A stretch of DNA of 64,000 nt from Lepidurus packardi (Eukaryota > Arthropoda > Branchiopoda > Notostraca > Triopsidae), in contig JAKZAN010000002.1 in assembly GCA_023053545.1 (NCBI GenBank), positions 10,474,790 to 10,538,789 on the forward strand. The letters are read 5' to 3'. Both the position numbers and the translations under genes were made by a program. Positions 25,645-36,306 of the stretch are shown in pieces. Under the pieces are notes generated by a model that was not told the origin of the DNA, did no database searches, and was given only the letters and a program-made list of their open reading frames with translations. Within the stretch, counting starts at the first letter, position 1, and each line of letters begins with the position of its first letter.

Positions 25645-28109
25645 ATGGCGCTCTTAGATATAATTACCTTTATTGGACTCTCCGTAATTATGGTACCATC
25701 CATGTTGGTTATACTTGCCGTTGTGGTGCTGACCTATTGTGGTTGGTCATTGGGGGTACGAAAGAAATATGTAGAGCTGCTCCTAAAAATATTTGAGGTA
25801 AGCAAGTAATTCGTCGTTTCGCGATTAAATTCGTACTTAATTAATTTTTCTTTGTTTGCTTCTTTCAGTTTGGTAAAGGCAAAATAGAGATAGCTGAAAG
25901 GCAGCGAAATGAATTGCAAGAAGGTACAGTTCCTGAAACACCCTTGCCAATGACTGCAAATGGATTTCCTGGGTTTCATGGAAATGGAACTGCCATACTT
26001 AAAACTTCAAACTTGATAGCACCTGATAAGTTAATTTCGCCTTCCAGTTCAGAAGAAGAATTCAAGCTAACTGAAGAAATGCCCGTCCGTATTTAAAGAT
26101 TACATTCAAGCCTGGGTTAATTTTTATTTTATTGTATTTGTTTATATGGGCACAGACAACACCATTACCAAGAAACAGATCTTTCAACACGCTAAAACGA
26201 GATTTTCATCTGTCAGATATTTTCGATTATGTAACAGCTGGCATGGAAGCCATCATTGAGGACGAAGTCACGCAACGCTTCATAGCTCAAGAACTACCGG
26301 TAGTTTTAGTTTTTTTCGCTCGGAAATATGGGTTAGTAACCGTATTTTTAAAAATTTATTTAAATTTTTTTTTTCAGTCCTGGAATTTGTTAACGCGAAC
26401 CAACCGCCAATATGAATTTATAAGCATGCGCTTGACCATTATCTGGGTGTTGGGTTTCTTGGTCCGTTATTTGGTGCTGCTTCCTTCAAGAGTATTCATT
26501 TGCTTCGTTGGGGTAGGTTTACTTCTACAGTACTTCTAATCAGCTGTTTACACAGGAAAAGTTCTTCATGTCTTACGTTTCCCGAGATAACCCTTGTCTA
26601 ACGGTACATGATAAGCGCTAGCGATTGACTATTCTTGTGGTGTTGGAGCACAAACTCGAGAATCCATAGTTTTGTTCCTATTTAGATGCTATGGCTCACG
26701 TTGAGCACCGCTCTAATTGGTTGTTTTCCCGAATCGCGTCTGAAACGTTGGGTTTATGAGTCAGCGACGTTTATATCCTTCCGAATCCTCATGCTAGCCT
26801 ATACGGGCATTGCATCTTACCATCAACAAGAATTCAAACCTGCCAATGGAGGCATTTGCGTAGCCAACCACACATCTCCCATTGATATAGTCATCTTAGC
26901 CTGCGATCAGTGCTATGCCCTGGTACCCAAAGGCTCATTTTATTTAATTTAAAAATGGGAAGCTTACAAATGCAGCTGGGGAAGTCACGTCTGGAATATG
27001 TTATCTTGAATATGCAAACGTGCTTTGGAGCATTGTTGTCTAAACGTAATGTGATTTGCTTGTTCCCTTTTCCATCAGGTCGTCTGGCTAACGTTATGTA
27101 TGGCCATGGTCGGTTATCTTCCTGAGGGGCCATTTAAACGTTGGGTGTACCTGAAAACGTCTATTATGTGCTTCAGTTTTTTGTCGTGTGCCCTGTCCTC
27201 TGTCATAACTTATCATAATGCGGAAAACAAGCCCAAACAAGGGATTTGTGTGGCGAATCACACGTCACCTATTGACGTTCTTGTCTTAGCCTGTGACAGT
27301 GCTTACGCTTTGGTATGAAGTGAAAAGTCGCCTTTAATTTCGCTGTCATTTAAAGCAATTTTAAGACAAGTTTGATGGTTAGATTGGGCAAAGGCATGGC
27401 GGATTCTTGGGTATTATCCAGCGAGCTTTGGCTCGCGCATCCTCGCATATTTGGTTTGAAAGATCAGAAGCCAAAGATCGAGAGGGTGTCACGCGGAGGT
27501 AACTTTCTTGTATATTTCTATGTGTTTCATGAGTCTGAGGCTTTGCATAGGTTAAGAGCTCATGTTGAAGACCCAGACAAACTGCCCATTTTAATCTTTC
27601 CGGAAGGAACGTGTATCAATAACACTTCTGTCATGCAATTCAAGAAAGGGAGTTTTGAAGTAGGAGGTTTAGTTTACCCTGTGGCCATTAAAGTAAGTTC
27701 TCTACTCGACATTTAAAAAATGACAAAGGAATTATGACTGGTTTGATATAGTACGACCCCCGGTTTGGAGATGCGTTTTGGAATAGTAGTCGTTATTCCA
27801 TGATTCAGTACTTGTACATGATGATGACGTCTTGGGCCATTGTTTGCGATGTATGGTATTTGCCGCCTATGTCGAGAAAGGAAGGAGAAAGTGCAATAGA
27901 TTTCGCTAATAGAGTTAAAGCGGAAATTGCGAAGCAAGGCGGTTTAGTCGACTTGCAGTGGTACGCTTTAGCGGATAAATCATGAACTTGATCGACTAAT
28001 TCAAGCATGGTTAATGTTTAGGGATGGCCAATTGAAGCGTATGAAGCCCAAAGACGATTGGAAGAAAATTCAGCAGGAGAAATTTAGCGAGCGATTTAAA
28101 GCGGAGTGA
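25645..28109 (+). CDS. Glycerol-3-phosphate acyltransferase 3/4-like, with mutually exclusive exons
   Basis: Constitutive exons are 25645-25797, 25869-26084, 26156-26299, 26378-26512, 27383-27498, 27551-27692, 27752-27960 and 28022-28109. Between the fourth and fifth sits either exon A (26686-26922) or exon B (27079-27312), giving 479 or 478 aa, close to human GPAT4 (456). The enzyme acylates glycerol-3-phosphate at the ER, the first step of glycerolipid synthesis. Visible are an N-terminal hydrophobic segment with the LLKIF motif, FHLSDIFDYV, the EELxSWNLL-type join LPSWNLLTRTN, a second membrane segment, acyltransferase motif I NHTSPID (in either alternative exon), WFERSEAKDR (motif II), FPEGTCINNTSVM (motif III), VAIKYDPRFGDAFWNSS and the end WDGQLKRMKPKD. 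The ATG at 25645 matches the family start; one at 25615 is in frame. The donor of exon 2 (GTCCGT) is non-consensus. Confidence 0.92.
26686..26922 (+). other. GPAT alternative exon A
   Basis: A 237-bp exon, phase 0 on both sides, encoding MLWLTLSTALIG through GGICVANHTSPIDIVIL to CYAL. It aligns along its whole length with exon B and with the single matching segment of vertebrate GPAT4, so only one of the two can be used per protein. Confidence 0.85.
27079..27312 (+). other. GPAT alternative exon B
   Basis: A 234-bp exon, phase 0 on both sides, encoding VVWLTLCMAMVG through GICVANHTSPIDVLVL to AYAL. It has its own pyrimidine-rich acceptor (TTTTCCATCAG) and GT donor. Including both A and B would keep the frame but duplicate motif I. 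Confidence 0.85.
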
Positions 28110-28988
28110 AGCGTTTCTCTGGTGCCAAAAATAAGGAACAACGAGCCCATGATGCATCACTGATCAGCCGCCGTGCTGGTATTGAGAGTCAATTTGGTGT
28201 ATTTCCTTAAAAAAAAACAAAAATCACTTATTGTTCTTAAATGCGGTATGAATTACGTGAAAGTTTAAATGCTGGGGCTTTAACTGTGTTTCCGTGTACG
28301 CTTTGATGTTTGTTGTCCCATGAAGGGTCGTTCTGGCAAGGAGTTACGTAGCAAGAGAAAAGAAGCAATGCAGAATTTGTGAATGCAGCTCAGGAAAGGG
28401 TTTTAGTGATCCTTGTCAAACTCTTGCCTTAATGTACTCTATTTTCTTAGAAAATTTGCTCTGTTTATATGGAAAATAGTTTGTATTGAATGCACAAATT
28501 TGCATGGGAAGGAAAATAAGAAATATAACCATTTTATTCCGAAAATATTTATATTTCGCGCCAGTAGGCTTATACTTCTGGGAGGCGCTGGTTTTCTGAG
28601 AAGCAGAAAATATATCTTGTTGCCATGATACCTGCAAGGCACTGTTTGTTTTTAACAAGCAAAATCATTCGAAATTTTGCACGTTCCAGGAAATTCAGTA
28701 AGCTGTGTTCTTATACTAGTTTAAAATTACGCTTATATTATCGTATCTGTCATTTTTGCATATAAGACAAATTTTTTTACGTTATGTAACCCGAATCGAA
28801 TGCACTGATGACCTGACGTAACTATATTCTATTTGAATTTATACCTTAACCTTAGCGTAGACAATCGACTGTATAAATCTCACTAACTACCTTGGGATAA
28901 CTTTGGAACTGCTTATAATTAGACTCAATATTTACAATTTAAATGCAATTTGCAACTGAATCTGAATTTTAATGTTTATTTTCATTCT
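28110..28988. other. Intergenic, GPAT to MsrB
   Basis: AT-rich 3'UTR-like sequence followed by the MsrB leader. The 28416-28658 frames on both strands are AT-rich chance ORFs. No repeats or RNA genes are recognised. Confidence 0.4.
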
Positions 28989-29542
28989 ATGGGCACGACC
29001 ATAATGAGCTGTGGTTCTGGTGGGTGTGGGTCCTTGTCAGACGAGCAGTTGCGTACATTGTTGACTCCAGAGCAATATAAAGTTGCACGAGAACGAGGTA
29101 CAGAACGAGCTTTCACAGGAAAGTTTTATGACCACCATGAAAAAGGCACCTATGTCTGCGTTTGCTGCAACTCTGAGCTCTTCAGGTGTCCCTATAATTT
29201 TATAAATCTTCTTTGACATCTCGTTTATATTTCGAAAATCATAGTTCATCCACAAAGTATGATTCTGGCTCAGGCTGGCCCTCTTTTTATGCCGCAATAC
29301 ATAACGAAGCCAATGTTGGGCGAAAACTCGATACTGCCCATGGCATGCAGCGAGTAGAAGTTATTTGTAAAAAGGTTAGCTTATCATCCCTTCCCTATGC
29401 TCAAATTACTTAGAACCCTTATCCTTTGCAGTGCTATGCTCATTTGGGACATGTTTTCGACGATGGACCGGCACCAACCGGCGAGCGATTTTGTGTAAAT
29501 AGCGCCAGTTTGGACTTTATCCCCACTGACAAAAAATCTTAA
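28989..29542 (+). CDS. msrB: Peptide-methionine (R)-S-oxide reductase MsrB
   Basis: Three exons (28989-29185, 29245-29374, 29432-29542) give 145 aa. MsrB reduces methionine-R-sulfoxide in proteins using thioredoxin. Visible are [20 protein letters not shown], the first zinc pair in [11 protein letters not shown], the substrate block SGSGWPSF, the second zinc pair in [26 protein letters not shown] with the catalytic Cys (FCVNS), and the end FIPTDK. The Cys in the active site is a true cysteine, not selenocysteine (no TGA there). The ATG at 28989 is chosen; the upstream in-frame sequence has only a TTG. With a short N-terminus ([15 protein letters not shown]) and no clear presequence it is probably cytosolic. 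Spacing to the GPAT gene is 0.9 kb. Confidence 0.93.
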
Positions 29543-30139
29543 CGTTTCCTTTTCTATATGGTGTTGTAAGGTACAACCACAGTCCTATTGCTAGAGGTTG
29601 TATACTACTGAAAATGAAAAAAATGCTCCACAGCGCATCCCAGAGAATGATCTTGGGAAATGAATGGAAAACCTTTGCTAAGCAACGGACATTCAACTAA
29701 TTTTAGAAGATTAATACATTTCACTGGAATGCGTTATGACGCTTTTTTTTGTTCGCCGTAATTTACATTTGTGACGGTTAAAATCGAAATACAGTTCTAA
29801 GTCTAAGCTAATATTCCCTTTTGCATTGGTTTTCTTAGCTCCACCTCTGTATCCCGTTATTTTCCTTGCGTGAGCTCTTACCCCTCGTCAGAGTAACGGA
29901 GTATAGCGTCGCTTCAACTTCAGGTGAGCGACCTCCACACTACTCGAATAGAGCCAACAAGATAGAGGCACAAGTGTTCCATTCCCATCAGTGTGTAACG
30001 TTGTCACTGACAAGATTTCCCCTGCCGCGAATCTTAGACATCTCTCACATTTTCTCTTACACACTTGCACACGAACGTGTGAACTCGGTTTTTGTGAAGT
30101 TGTATGTCAGCGAGAAATTGAACTTATTATATTTGAAGA
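29543..30139. other. Intergenic, MsrB to small membrane protein gene
   Basis: MsrB 3'UTR and probable promoter or leader of the next gene. Nothing specific is recognised. Confidence 0.4.
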
Positions 30140-30417
30140 ATGTCGGATGCGAATGGAACTGAAAATGCATTGCCCGTGGGGATTGTGAGCACTCTCCTCA
30201 ATTCCAAACTGGTTTTTCTAATAGCCTTGTGCATTCCCTTGGGGATTTTGGGTAAGTTTGGTTCACTTTAAATGTTTTTCCTTTTTCTGCATTGATTTTG
30301 AATATCCGTGTCCAACTGAAATTAGGATTCTGTGCCAGTCGTCTCCTTAAGAAAGAAGCTGAACGCCACAACAAGAAGCCCAAAAAGGCGAGCAAGAACG
30401 ACAAGAAACGGAAATGA
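30140..30417 (+). CDS. Small single-pass membrane protein with Lys-rich tail (67 aa)
   Basis: Two exons (30140-30251 and 30326-30417) joined in phase 1 give 67 aa beginning MSDANGTENALPVGIV. Residues about 20-42 form one hydrophobic segment (LNSKLVFLIALCIPLGILGF), followed by a strongly basic tail that ends KKRK. That end fits the KKxx dilysine ER-retrieval rule, and the basic side suggests a type with the C-terminus in the cytosol. I do not recognise the family. It is supported by clean GTAAGT/TTAG splice sites, by frame continuity and by an AATAAA 58 bp past the stop. It could be one of the conserved small integral membrane proteins (SMIM-like), but I cannot assign it. Confidence 0.72.
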
Positions 30418-30474
30418 AACTACGGGAGATGGTCGGGCGGTTCAAAGGGATATTGTCAGCGGGTTTTGTATGCA

Positions 30475-30480
30475 AATAAA
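30475..30480 (+). promoter_or_regulatory. Polyadenylation signal of the 67-aa gene
   Basis: An AATAAA hexamer 58 bp after the stop, followed by a T-rich stretch. It supports an independent short transcript. Confidence 0.55.
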
Positions 30481-30623
30481 AGCCAATTTGAAGTGTTCTC
30501 TTTTCTTAAAATTCGTTTTTGTACGGTGTATAATCTTATAACAGACATTTCTGCATGTTGAGAAATATTACAGACGTGTCTCTGGGAGCTCTCATCCATC
30601 ATACTCTACAAGTTTATCAAGCA

Positions 30624-30631
30624 TGACGTCA
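30624..30631. promoter_or_regulatory. CRE-type palindrome upstream of IGFBP/thyroglobulin gene
   Basis: TGACGTCA, the full CREB/ATF palindrome, in the presumed promoter of the downstream secreted-protein gene. Confidence 0.35.
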
Positions 30632-30755
30632 TACTATTGATAAGCCTACTTCGGTTTATAGATAAGTTGACTAGGAAGTTCTATACATAATGCCCCAGGG
30701 CGAGCTACGTAGCCAGTTTATTATTGTTACCTAGTATAGTACATTTTTTACCACA

Positions 30756-32522
30756 ATGGGTCCTGCAACTGTGTGCTTTTGGATCATTTGCTACACTTGC
30801 TTCCTTTCGGTGCTCGTAGCTGCCCAAAATATTGTCTTGGACGGCGATTTTCGTTGTTCGGAAAACGCGTGTGCGAAAATAACTTGCAAGACGACGGAAT
30901 GTAACTCCGGGATCTGGTTAAAAGACCCGACTAATACTTGCAATTGTTGTCCGTACTGCCTTATTTACCTAGGTAAGACGTCGTTTAAAAATTTCAGTAC
31001 TAGTTTATTTCTGAAAACAAACTTATCTCTCATCAGAGAAGGGAGCGGCGTGTACGAAAGTAACCACGAATATGGCATGCGGACCAGACTTGGGTTGTTA
31101 TGAAGCCCCTGATGGGGCAAGCGGACGAACGTGCCAACCGCGTATATCAATTTGAACTCCGTGACGAACGAAACTTAGTAATTTTTGGTCACGTTTACTT
31201 GTTCCTAGTGCGAACTGATTGTACAGCCGAGCAAATAGCCTATGACGAGGCCACAGAAAACGGCACAATAGGCATCTTCGTTCCCAGGCCGTCCTGTGAT
31301 TCATACGGTGCTTACGTTCCCAAGATTTGCCAGCCGGGATCCACGTAAAGCTGAAATTGCCCGTTCTTTTTATTACATAAAATACTGAATGTCCCTTGTT
31401 CCGCTTAGCTGTGTTTGCCGAAATGAAGGCGGAACCTTTATCTTTGGAGAAATCAGTCCTTCAGATCCTTCTGCCCTCCGAATGAACTGCAGTTAAGCCC
31501 TTAACAATCGGTTATATAAACAGTCCTGATAGTTTAATTCGCATGATTACATTGTCTTCCAGAGTGCTCCAGAGACCATGAGAAAGCTCTGCAAATCGTC
31601 AGCGACATTCGTCCGGCGCGTTGTTCTCCTAACGGGAATTATGATTTGTTGCAGTGTGTAAACTTGGCTTGTTTCTGTGTAAACAGTGTCGGGGATTACG
31701 TGGAAGGGCCTATACCTATTACGGATATTGAATCCATGTCTTGCTGTAAGTTATTTGTTTCGATTGTTTAGGTTAAGGTCATAGATTTATGTACTCGTGA
31801 AGAGCTCTTGGCATGTACTCTAACTATTGATTTATCGATTGCTTTCTTCAGATGATCCCTTGGTCCACGTTCCGAGCTATTACCGTCCTTGTGAGCAAAG
31901 AATAGCCGATATTCGCAAATTCTTTTTATTCTATCATAAGCAAGGATTGGCGTACATCGGACTGGATATGCCACAGTGTACACCGGATGGTAATTACTAC
32001 CGTATCCAACGCAACGATAAGCAGTTAAGTTCTTCTGCTCATCAAACTTACATCCTTTCCTTTTCTAATGGAAAAAATATACGTATGAACGTATAACAGG
32101 TTTTATTGCGCTGACCCCGAAGGGAATCTGATCGAGAATTTCGCTGTGGATGCGACCTCGTCTTGGACAGAAACCATCAACTGCAGTAAGGGTCGATATT
32201 GTTAGTTTTGTTTTTGTTTTTTAACGGAAGAGCGATATGAGGGTCAGGCATATCTTTTCACGGCTGCCCTGTTTTCCTTATTTTTCGGTTAGATTGTGCT
32301 ATTAAGCGGTATTTCCTTGCGGACGGCCATGTCGTTAAACCAAGCTGTTGTATCAATGGAAATTTCCGTCCGTGGCAATGCCGACTCGGCTATTGCTATT
32401 GCGTGGATGAATTCGGATTCCAGAGTACGAAGCCTGGCTTTCCTGCAGAAGTAGCACAAAACCAAGTCGCCTCCTTATTTTGCTTCAATGAATCGCTAGC
32501 ATGCAACGATGCGTCTATTTAA
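30756..32522 (+). CDS. Secreted IGFBP-like and four-thyroglobulin-repeat protein
   Basis: Eight exons (30756-30972, 31037-31141, 31209-31344, 31409-31491, 31563-31745, 31852-32023, 32100-32185, 32293-32522) give 403 aa. A signal peptide (VCFWIICYTCFLSVLVAAQ) is followed by a Cys-rich N-terminal module, CNCCPYC then GAACTK and CGPDLGCYEAPDG, that resembles an IGFBP N-terminal domain without the full GCGCC motif. Four thyroglobulin type-1-like repeats follow. Each has a Pro/Cys block followed by DGNY-, NGNY- or NGNF-type residues, a QC or equivalent, and a CVC or CYC motif: CVCRNEGG, CFCVNSVG, FYCADPEG, CYCVDEFG. Tg-1 domains can inhibit cysteine or aspartic proteases or mediate binding. The third repeat is atypical, lacking the second Cys of the CxCV motif. 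Exon borders fall between or within repeats, suggesting repeat expansion. I cannot name an orthologue. Confidence 0.83.
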
Positions 32523-34935
32523 TTTGTCATTTGTTCGGTGACGTGCGAAACGATTGCAACGTTTCTGTACCCAGTTTCTGTACTCGTTTCCATCCTTAAT
32601 GTTCGAAGTTCTCTGTATATCCTGTTTGTTTTCGCGTGTCTTTACGATGCTATTCTTGTAGACAAACTTTTCAAGGTGAGACAAGAACAACAACCTAGTA
32701 ATCAAAACCAACACATTGGCCAACCTAGAATTGTATATCTTTTTGATTGGTACGATCGATGATTCCGGTGACGTCACGTGCCTTTTTCGTGTTTCTAGGC
32801 GCCTTTGTGGAAACTCCGGGGGCAGAGTAGAGAACACTTGCCATTGGCGGCAGTTCGTGAAAAGCAGACCGGCAAGCATAAAGCCTCGCTTTCTCGCTGC
32901 AGCGCATATTGGGTAAAATGTCAATAACAAGTTGTTACCCTAGTTATGACAACTAATTCTTAATTGCTATTAGGATTCGTAAAATAATCAACAGTGCAAG
33001 TGTTGGAGTGGTGTGGTCCACTTCTAGTAAGTTCCTGTACTATTCTGCAATTTTTCTGTCGCCGTTGGTATAAGTGTTTGTAGAAAGAGGTGATTGCTAT
33101 GCTATCAATTGCTTCTCTATTCCGGAAATGCTCTGTTTTGACTGGGATATCGGTCATGCTTGGAGTAAATCTTGCAAGAAAAGTAGCGTATCAAAGCGGT
33201 TGCATGTGCTGTGGAGGTTTCGTGCGGCCTTAATTACCTTTAGTACTCCCCAGTTTGCGGTTTGGGATTTTCAAGTTTCCTAGCAAGCACGACAGCATTG
33301 AGAACTCAACTTCCTGACAGTTTTATCGCTTAATGGTTCTAGCAAAGTTCTCTATTGTTCTGATCCTCTTGCTGCGTATATAGATAATAATTGACAGAGG
33401 ATTTGTTCCGAGAGTGGCAAGTCCATTCTACAGAGCAGTTATTTAGAGCACCCACTTCCTTCCTTGATTGTATCTGAGGAAAGCACAAGCAAGTTATGGT
33501 AGACAGCCTTCCTGTGGAAGGCCGACTCGGGGGATCATGAATTGATCATGGAGAACATCAAACTTTTTTATGTTGACAACCAAAGCGCTCTGGTTGGCAG
33601 TTCCGGAATAGATTCAGCTACTCTTATCAAGGTCGCGAAAACGTCAACAAGGTGTCTCTTTTAAAAATTAATTTTATTTGTAACCAAGTAAGTCGTATCT
33701 TTTTTGTGTTTGTCTTTGAGAAATCACAAGTCTTTTTTAAAAAGAAAAAAAGATCTAATCTGAATGGAGTGTAGATTTTGGTCGTCACCGAAGAGTTTTG
33801 TGTTATATCTAGAGGATTGATGATCCCAGTATCGCATGACAGAATGAGAGCTTTTCATGATGATCTAGATGAATAGCATTTTTTCTTCTGCGCTTTCTCA
33901 TCGGTATTCCTATCGGCGGATGACGAGATTCGTTTTTGCACCTTCCGTTGGCAATAAAAGCGTCTGTTTTTCCTCGAGCTGCCTTCTCCGGAAGAAGGAA
34001 AATATGGAGAGCATCCGATACCAAGTACTCGTTTTATTCCGGGGGTTCTCAAGGGGTTTATGGTGTTATAGATGCTACCTGATCACACATAGTAATTGGT
34101 GAAGGCGAATGGTGGGCTTTTCCAAACGACTTGTCGTTTTTTACTCTTGGTAGTTTGCAATGGTTGAGCTTTTGTTCTTATGTTTCACAGGACAAGTTAA
34201 TTTTGAAATCCGAAAGTACGTATACGGAGTATAACAAGGTTTATTTCTTCGGTCAGTGCAAGTTTGTAACAAATTGTGACACCAGTAGCAAGTTATGGAT
34301 TGTAGTTATTCCTAAATCTGCTCTTGCTCGACAAAGGTTCCCTGGAGAAATCCGCCCTGTTAAAAGCTTAGGTCCGACAACTAGGAAAAAAAATCGATCA
34401 CTGAAGTCATAGGGCATTCACGACAAATTTTTCTCTTATTCTCTTTCTGTATTTAGAGATCACATTACTATTCTTCATCGTCTTATCTACTTTTTACGGA
34501 TGTTTACATGGTTGTTTTGACCTAAAAAAATCTCACGAGAGCCCTTTGGCGAAGCATCCTGGCCTTTTTTGCCCTTGCTAGTCTTGTCGGATAACTTGGG
34601 CGTAGGCGGGTTTTGGTGGTACAGAAACGTGTACGGAGTGCTTGTAGTATGTATGTGAGAAAGAGGATGAGAAAGACAGCGGGAGCCAGTCCAGGCAGCC
34701 AAGGAGGCCAAAATCAATAGTCCGAGAGGTAGAAGAAGGCAAACCGGAAAATGCTTCAATAGCCGCGCGTCGTATACTCGTACTTCGGAACTAGAACATA
34801 GGTTTCTCCATTTTTCGTTAGTCTGTCTCCCTTTATGTACACAGACGCTTCAGTGGCTGAGTCGAACATTAATTGATAATTTCTCTTGTTTTTCCTTTCA
34901 CCCTCTCAGACTAATCCGTTCATAAGCCTCTAAGC
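32523..34935. other. 2.4-kb intergenic region
   Basis: It holds a perfect CRE palindrome at 32769-32776. Several frames of 60-144 codons on both strands (such as 32496-32930 minus and 34487-34759 minus) lack ATG starts, domains or consistent composition. Nothing else is recognised. It may contain 5' non-coding exons of the next gene. Confidence 0.4.
32769..32776. promoter_or_regulatory. CRE-type palindrome
   Basis: TGACGTCA overlapping CACGTG, an E-box-like core (TGACGTCACGTG). It lies 250 bp after the thyroglobulin-repeat gene with no nearby start codon identified. Confidence 0.3.
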
Positions 34936-35871
34936 ATGGCTGAAGGAGCCACGCCCACGATTAACGTGCAAAGTTGCAATCCAGCGTCGGGATCTCGAAT
35001 CGTCCGATCGCCCAGCCGTGAGTCCATAGCGACGGAACTGTCTCTGTTCTCGTTGAGCAGCATAACTTCAGCATCCGAGTTTCTGAAAACACCTGGTATC
35101 CGAGTCAGTTTCCGGTCCGGGGATCAATCGCCCGTTCCACGAGGACCAAGTCCCAATCCTGGCTCGCGAAGCCGCTTACTGCGCGTACCAGGGGCTTGCC
35201 ACGCATCCTCTCAGCCCATTCAGGAAACCTGGTTCGAGGAGGAGAGTGAAGTGATTAAAAGTTGTGGTGCTTTATCGTCGGCGCTTGGACTCCAGAAAAG
35301 TTTTAGTACTTCGGATATTACTGCCCTTGCCGGCAACCAAGTTGTTCTACGACAAGCCGTGTCGGATTTAGCAGTGGGCTGCGTGACACTCGGGCTCAAC
35401 AAAGCATTGGACGTAGCGTCGCGATCTTGTTCGACGTGGGTCGCTGTTGGAGATGTGGCCACGACTTCGCAATTACCATCCCCACAGGGACGCCCCTACG
35501 CCCTGGCTGAAGATACTCCCTTATTCACAGCCGCCGATCTCATTCGCTCTGTCAATAAACGGGTTCGGCAGAATTACATTCGCAAACGGTTACTTACGAC
35601 ATACCGAGCCTTAGAGCGGTTATCTTTGTCGCAGTTTGACTTGGATAGTTTGGGCGCAGCTGCGGCGGCCAGCAATTACCAAACATCGGTCCGGTCTTCG
35701 TTGCATGCTGCTAACTTGAGTCCTATCGAAACTAGCAAAAGCTCGCTAACCGAAAAAGACGTCGAGCGAGAGCGAGGAAAGCCTTTGTCCAAATACGACA
35801 GGAATATGATGATTTTCAATTGGCTTCATACTTTAGATGACACTGATGAGACGGAACCTATGCTACAATGA
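34936..35871 (+). CDS. Unrecognised 311-aa intronless protein
   Basis: A single open frame of 311 codons beginning MAEGATPTINVQS, with ATG in a good context (AGCATGG). The N-terminal third is Ser/Pro/Arg-rich and probably disordered (SPSRESIATELSLFSL, GPSPNPGSRSR). The middle is more hydrophobic and conserved-looking (WFEEESEVIKSCGALSSALGL, SDLAVGCVTLGLNKAL). A basic helix-like segment near 212-236 reads NKRVRQNYIRKRLLTTYRAL. The C-terminus has KYDRNMMIFNWLHTLDDTDE. Codon usage resembles its neighbours and an AATAAA follows at 36042. All this supports a real gene, but I do not recognise a family. It lacks introns, unlike every neighbour, so it could be the last exon of a gene with a distant non-coding 5' exon, or a retrocopy. 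Confidence 0.75.
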   Translation: MAEGATPTINVQSCNPASGSRIVRSPSRESIATELSLFSLSSITSASEFLKTPGIRVSFRSGDQSPVPRGPSPNPGSRSRLLRVPGACHASSQPIQETWFEEESEVIKSCGALSSALGLQKSFSTSDITALAGNQVVLRQAVSDLAVGCVTLGLNKALDVASRSCSTWVAVGDVATTSQLPSPQGRPYALAEDTPLFTAADLIRSVNKRVRQNYIRKRLLTTYRALERLSLSQFDLDSLGAAAAASNYQTSVRSSLHAANLSPIETSKSSLTEKDVERERGKPLSKYDRNMMIFNWLHTLDDTDETEPMLQ

Positions 35872-36306
35872 CCTGAATAGAACGAGTTGAGCAGAGAGAA
35901 TATAGACTAGCATCTTTGAACGAAAATCGCACCAAATTTTCTTCCCAGAGTTTGTTTTCCGCTTGAATAAGTTTTGATTCCAATTGTTGTGCGCCCAACA
36001 CAAAATGTATTATTGTATATAGTTATAATTGTAATGTTAAGAATAAAAAGAAATTTTAAAACAGCTCATAAAATGAGGGAGTTTTAATTTTCATTTTCTT
36101 TCACCAGTTTGAAAATGTAGTGTTCTGGAGACAAACCCTAAAAAGCTAAGCCACGCCTAAGACACACCCTGAAAAATATGCCACGCCTTTTTAGCAACAA
36201 AAGGCGGATTTTTTGCCACGTGGAGTGGACGCTTACATCGATCTTTGCTTGTTAAAAGGCTAGAAGTAAAGCGTGTATTCAAGTCAAGTTTATTATAAGA
36301 TTTAAG
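35872..36306. other. Intergenic, 311-aa gene to RRP5
   Basis: AATAAA at 36042-36047. Further on, GCCACGCCT occurs twice (about 36151 and 36180) in the presumed RRP5 promoter. Confidence 0.45.
36042..36047 (+). promoter_or_regulatory. Polyadenylation signal of the 311-aa gene
   Basis: AATAAA 171 bp past the stop codon, in AT-rich sequence. Confidence 0.55.

Larger units (their letters stand above)
30418..30755. other. Intergenic with polyA signal and CRE palindrome
   Basis: AATAAA at 30475-30480 ends the 67-aa gene. A perfect TGACGTCA lies at 30624-30631, about 125 bp before the next start codon. Confidence 0.5.

Noticed and set aside
32496-32930. 144-codon minus-strand frame
   Set aside because: It overlaps the last coding exon of the thyroglobulin-repeat gene, contains no recognisable domain and has mixed composition.
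34487-34759. Minus-strand frame with a signal-peptide-like start
   Set aside because: The frame begins with TTG, has no in-frame ATG nearby, and its second half is low-complexity Lys/Thr/Pro; probably chance.
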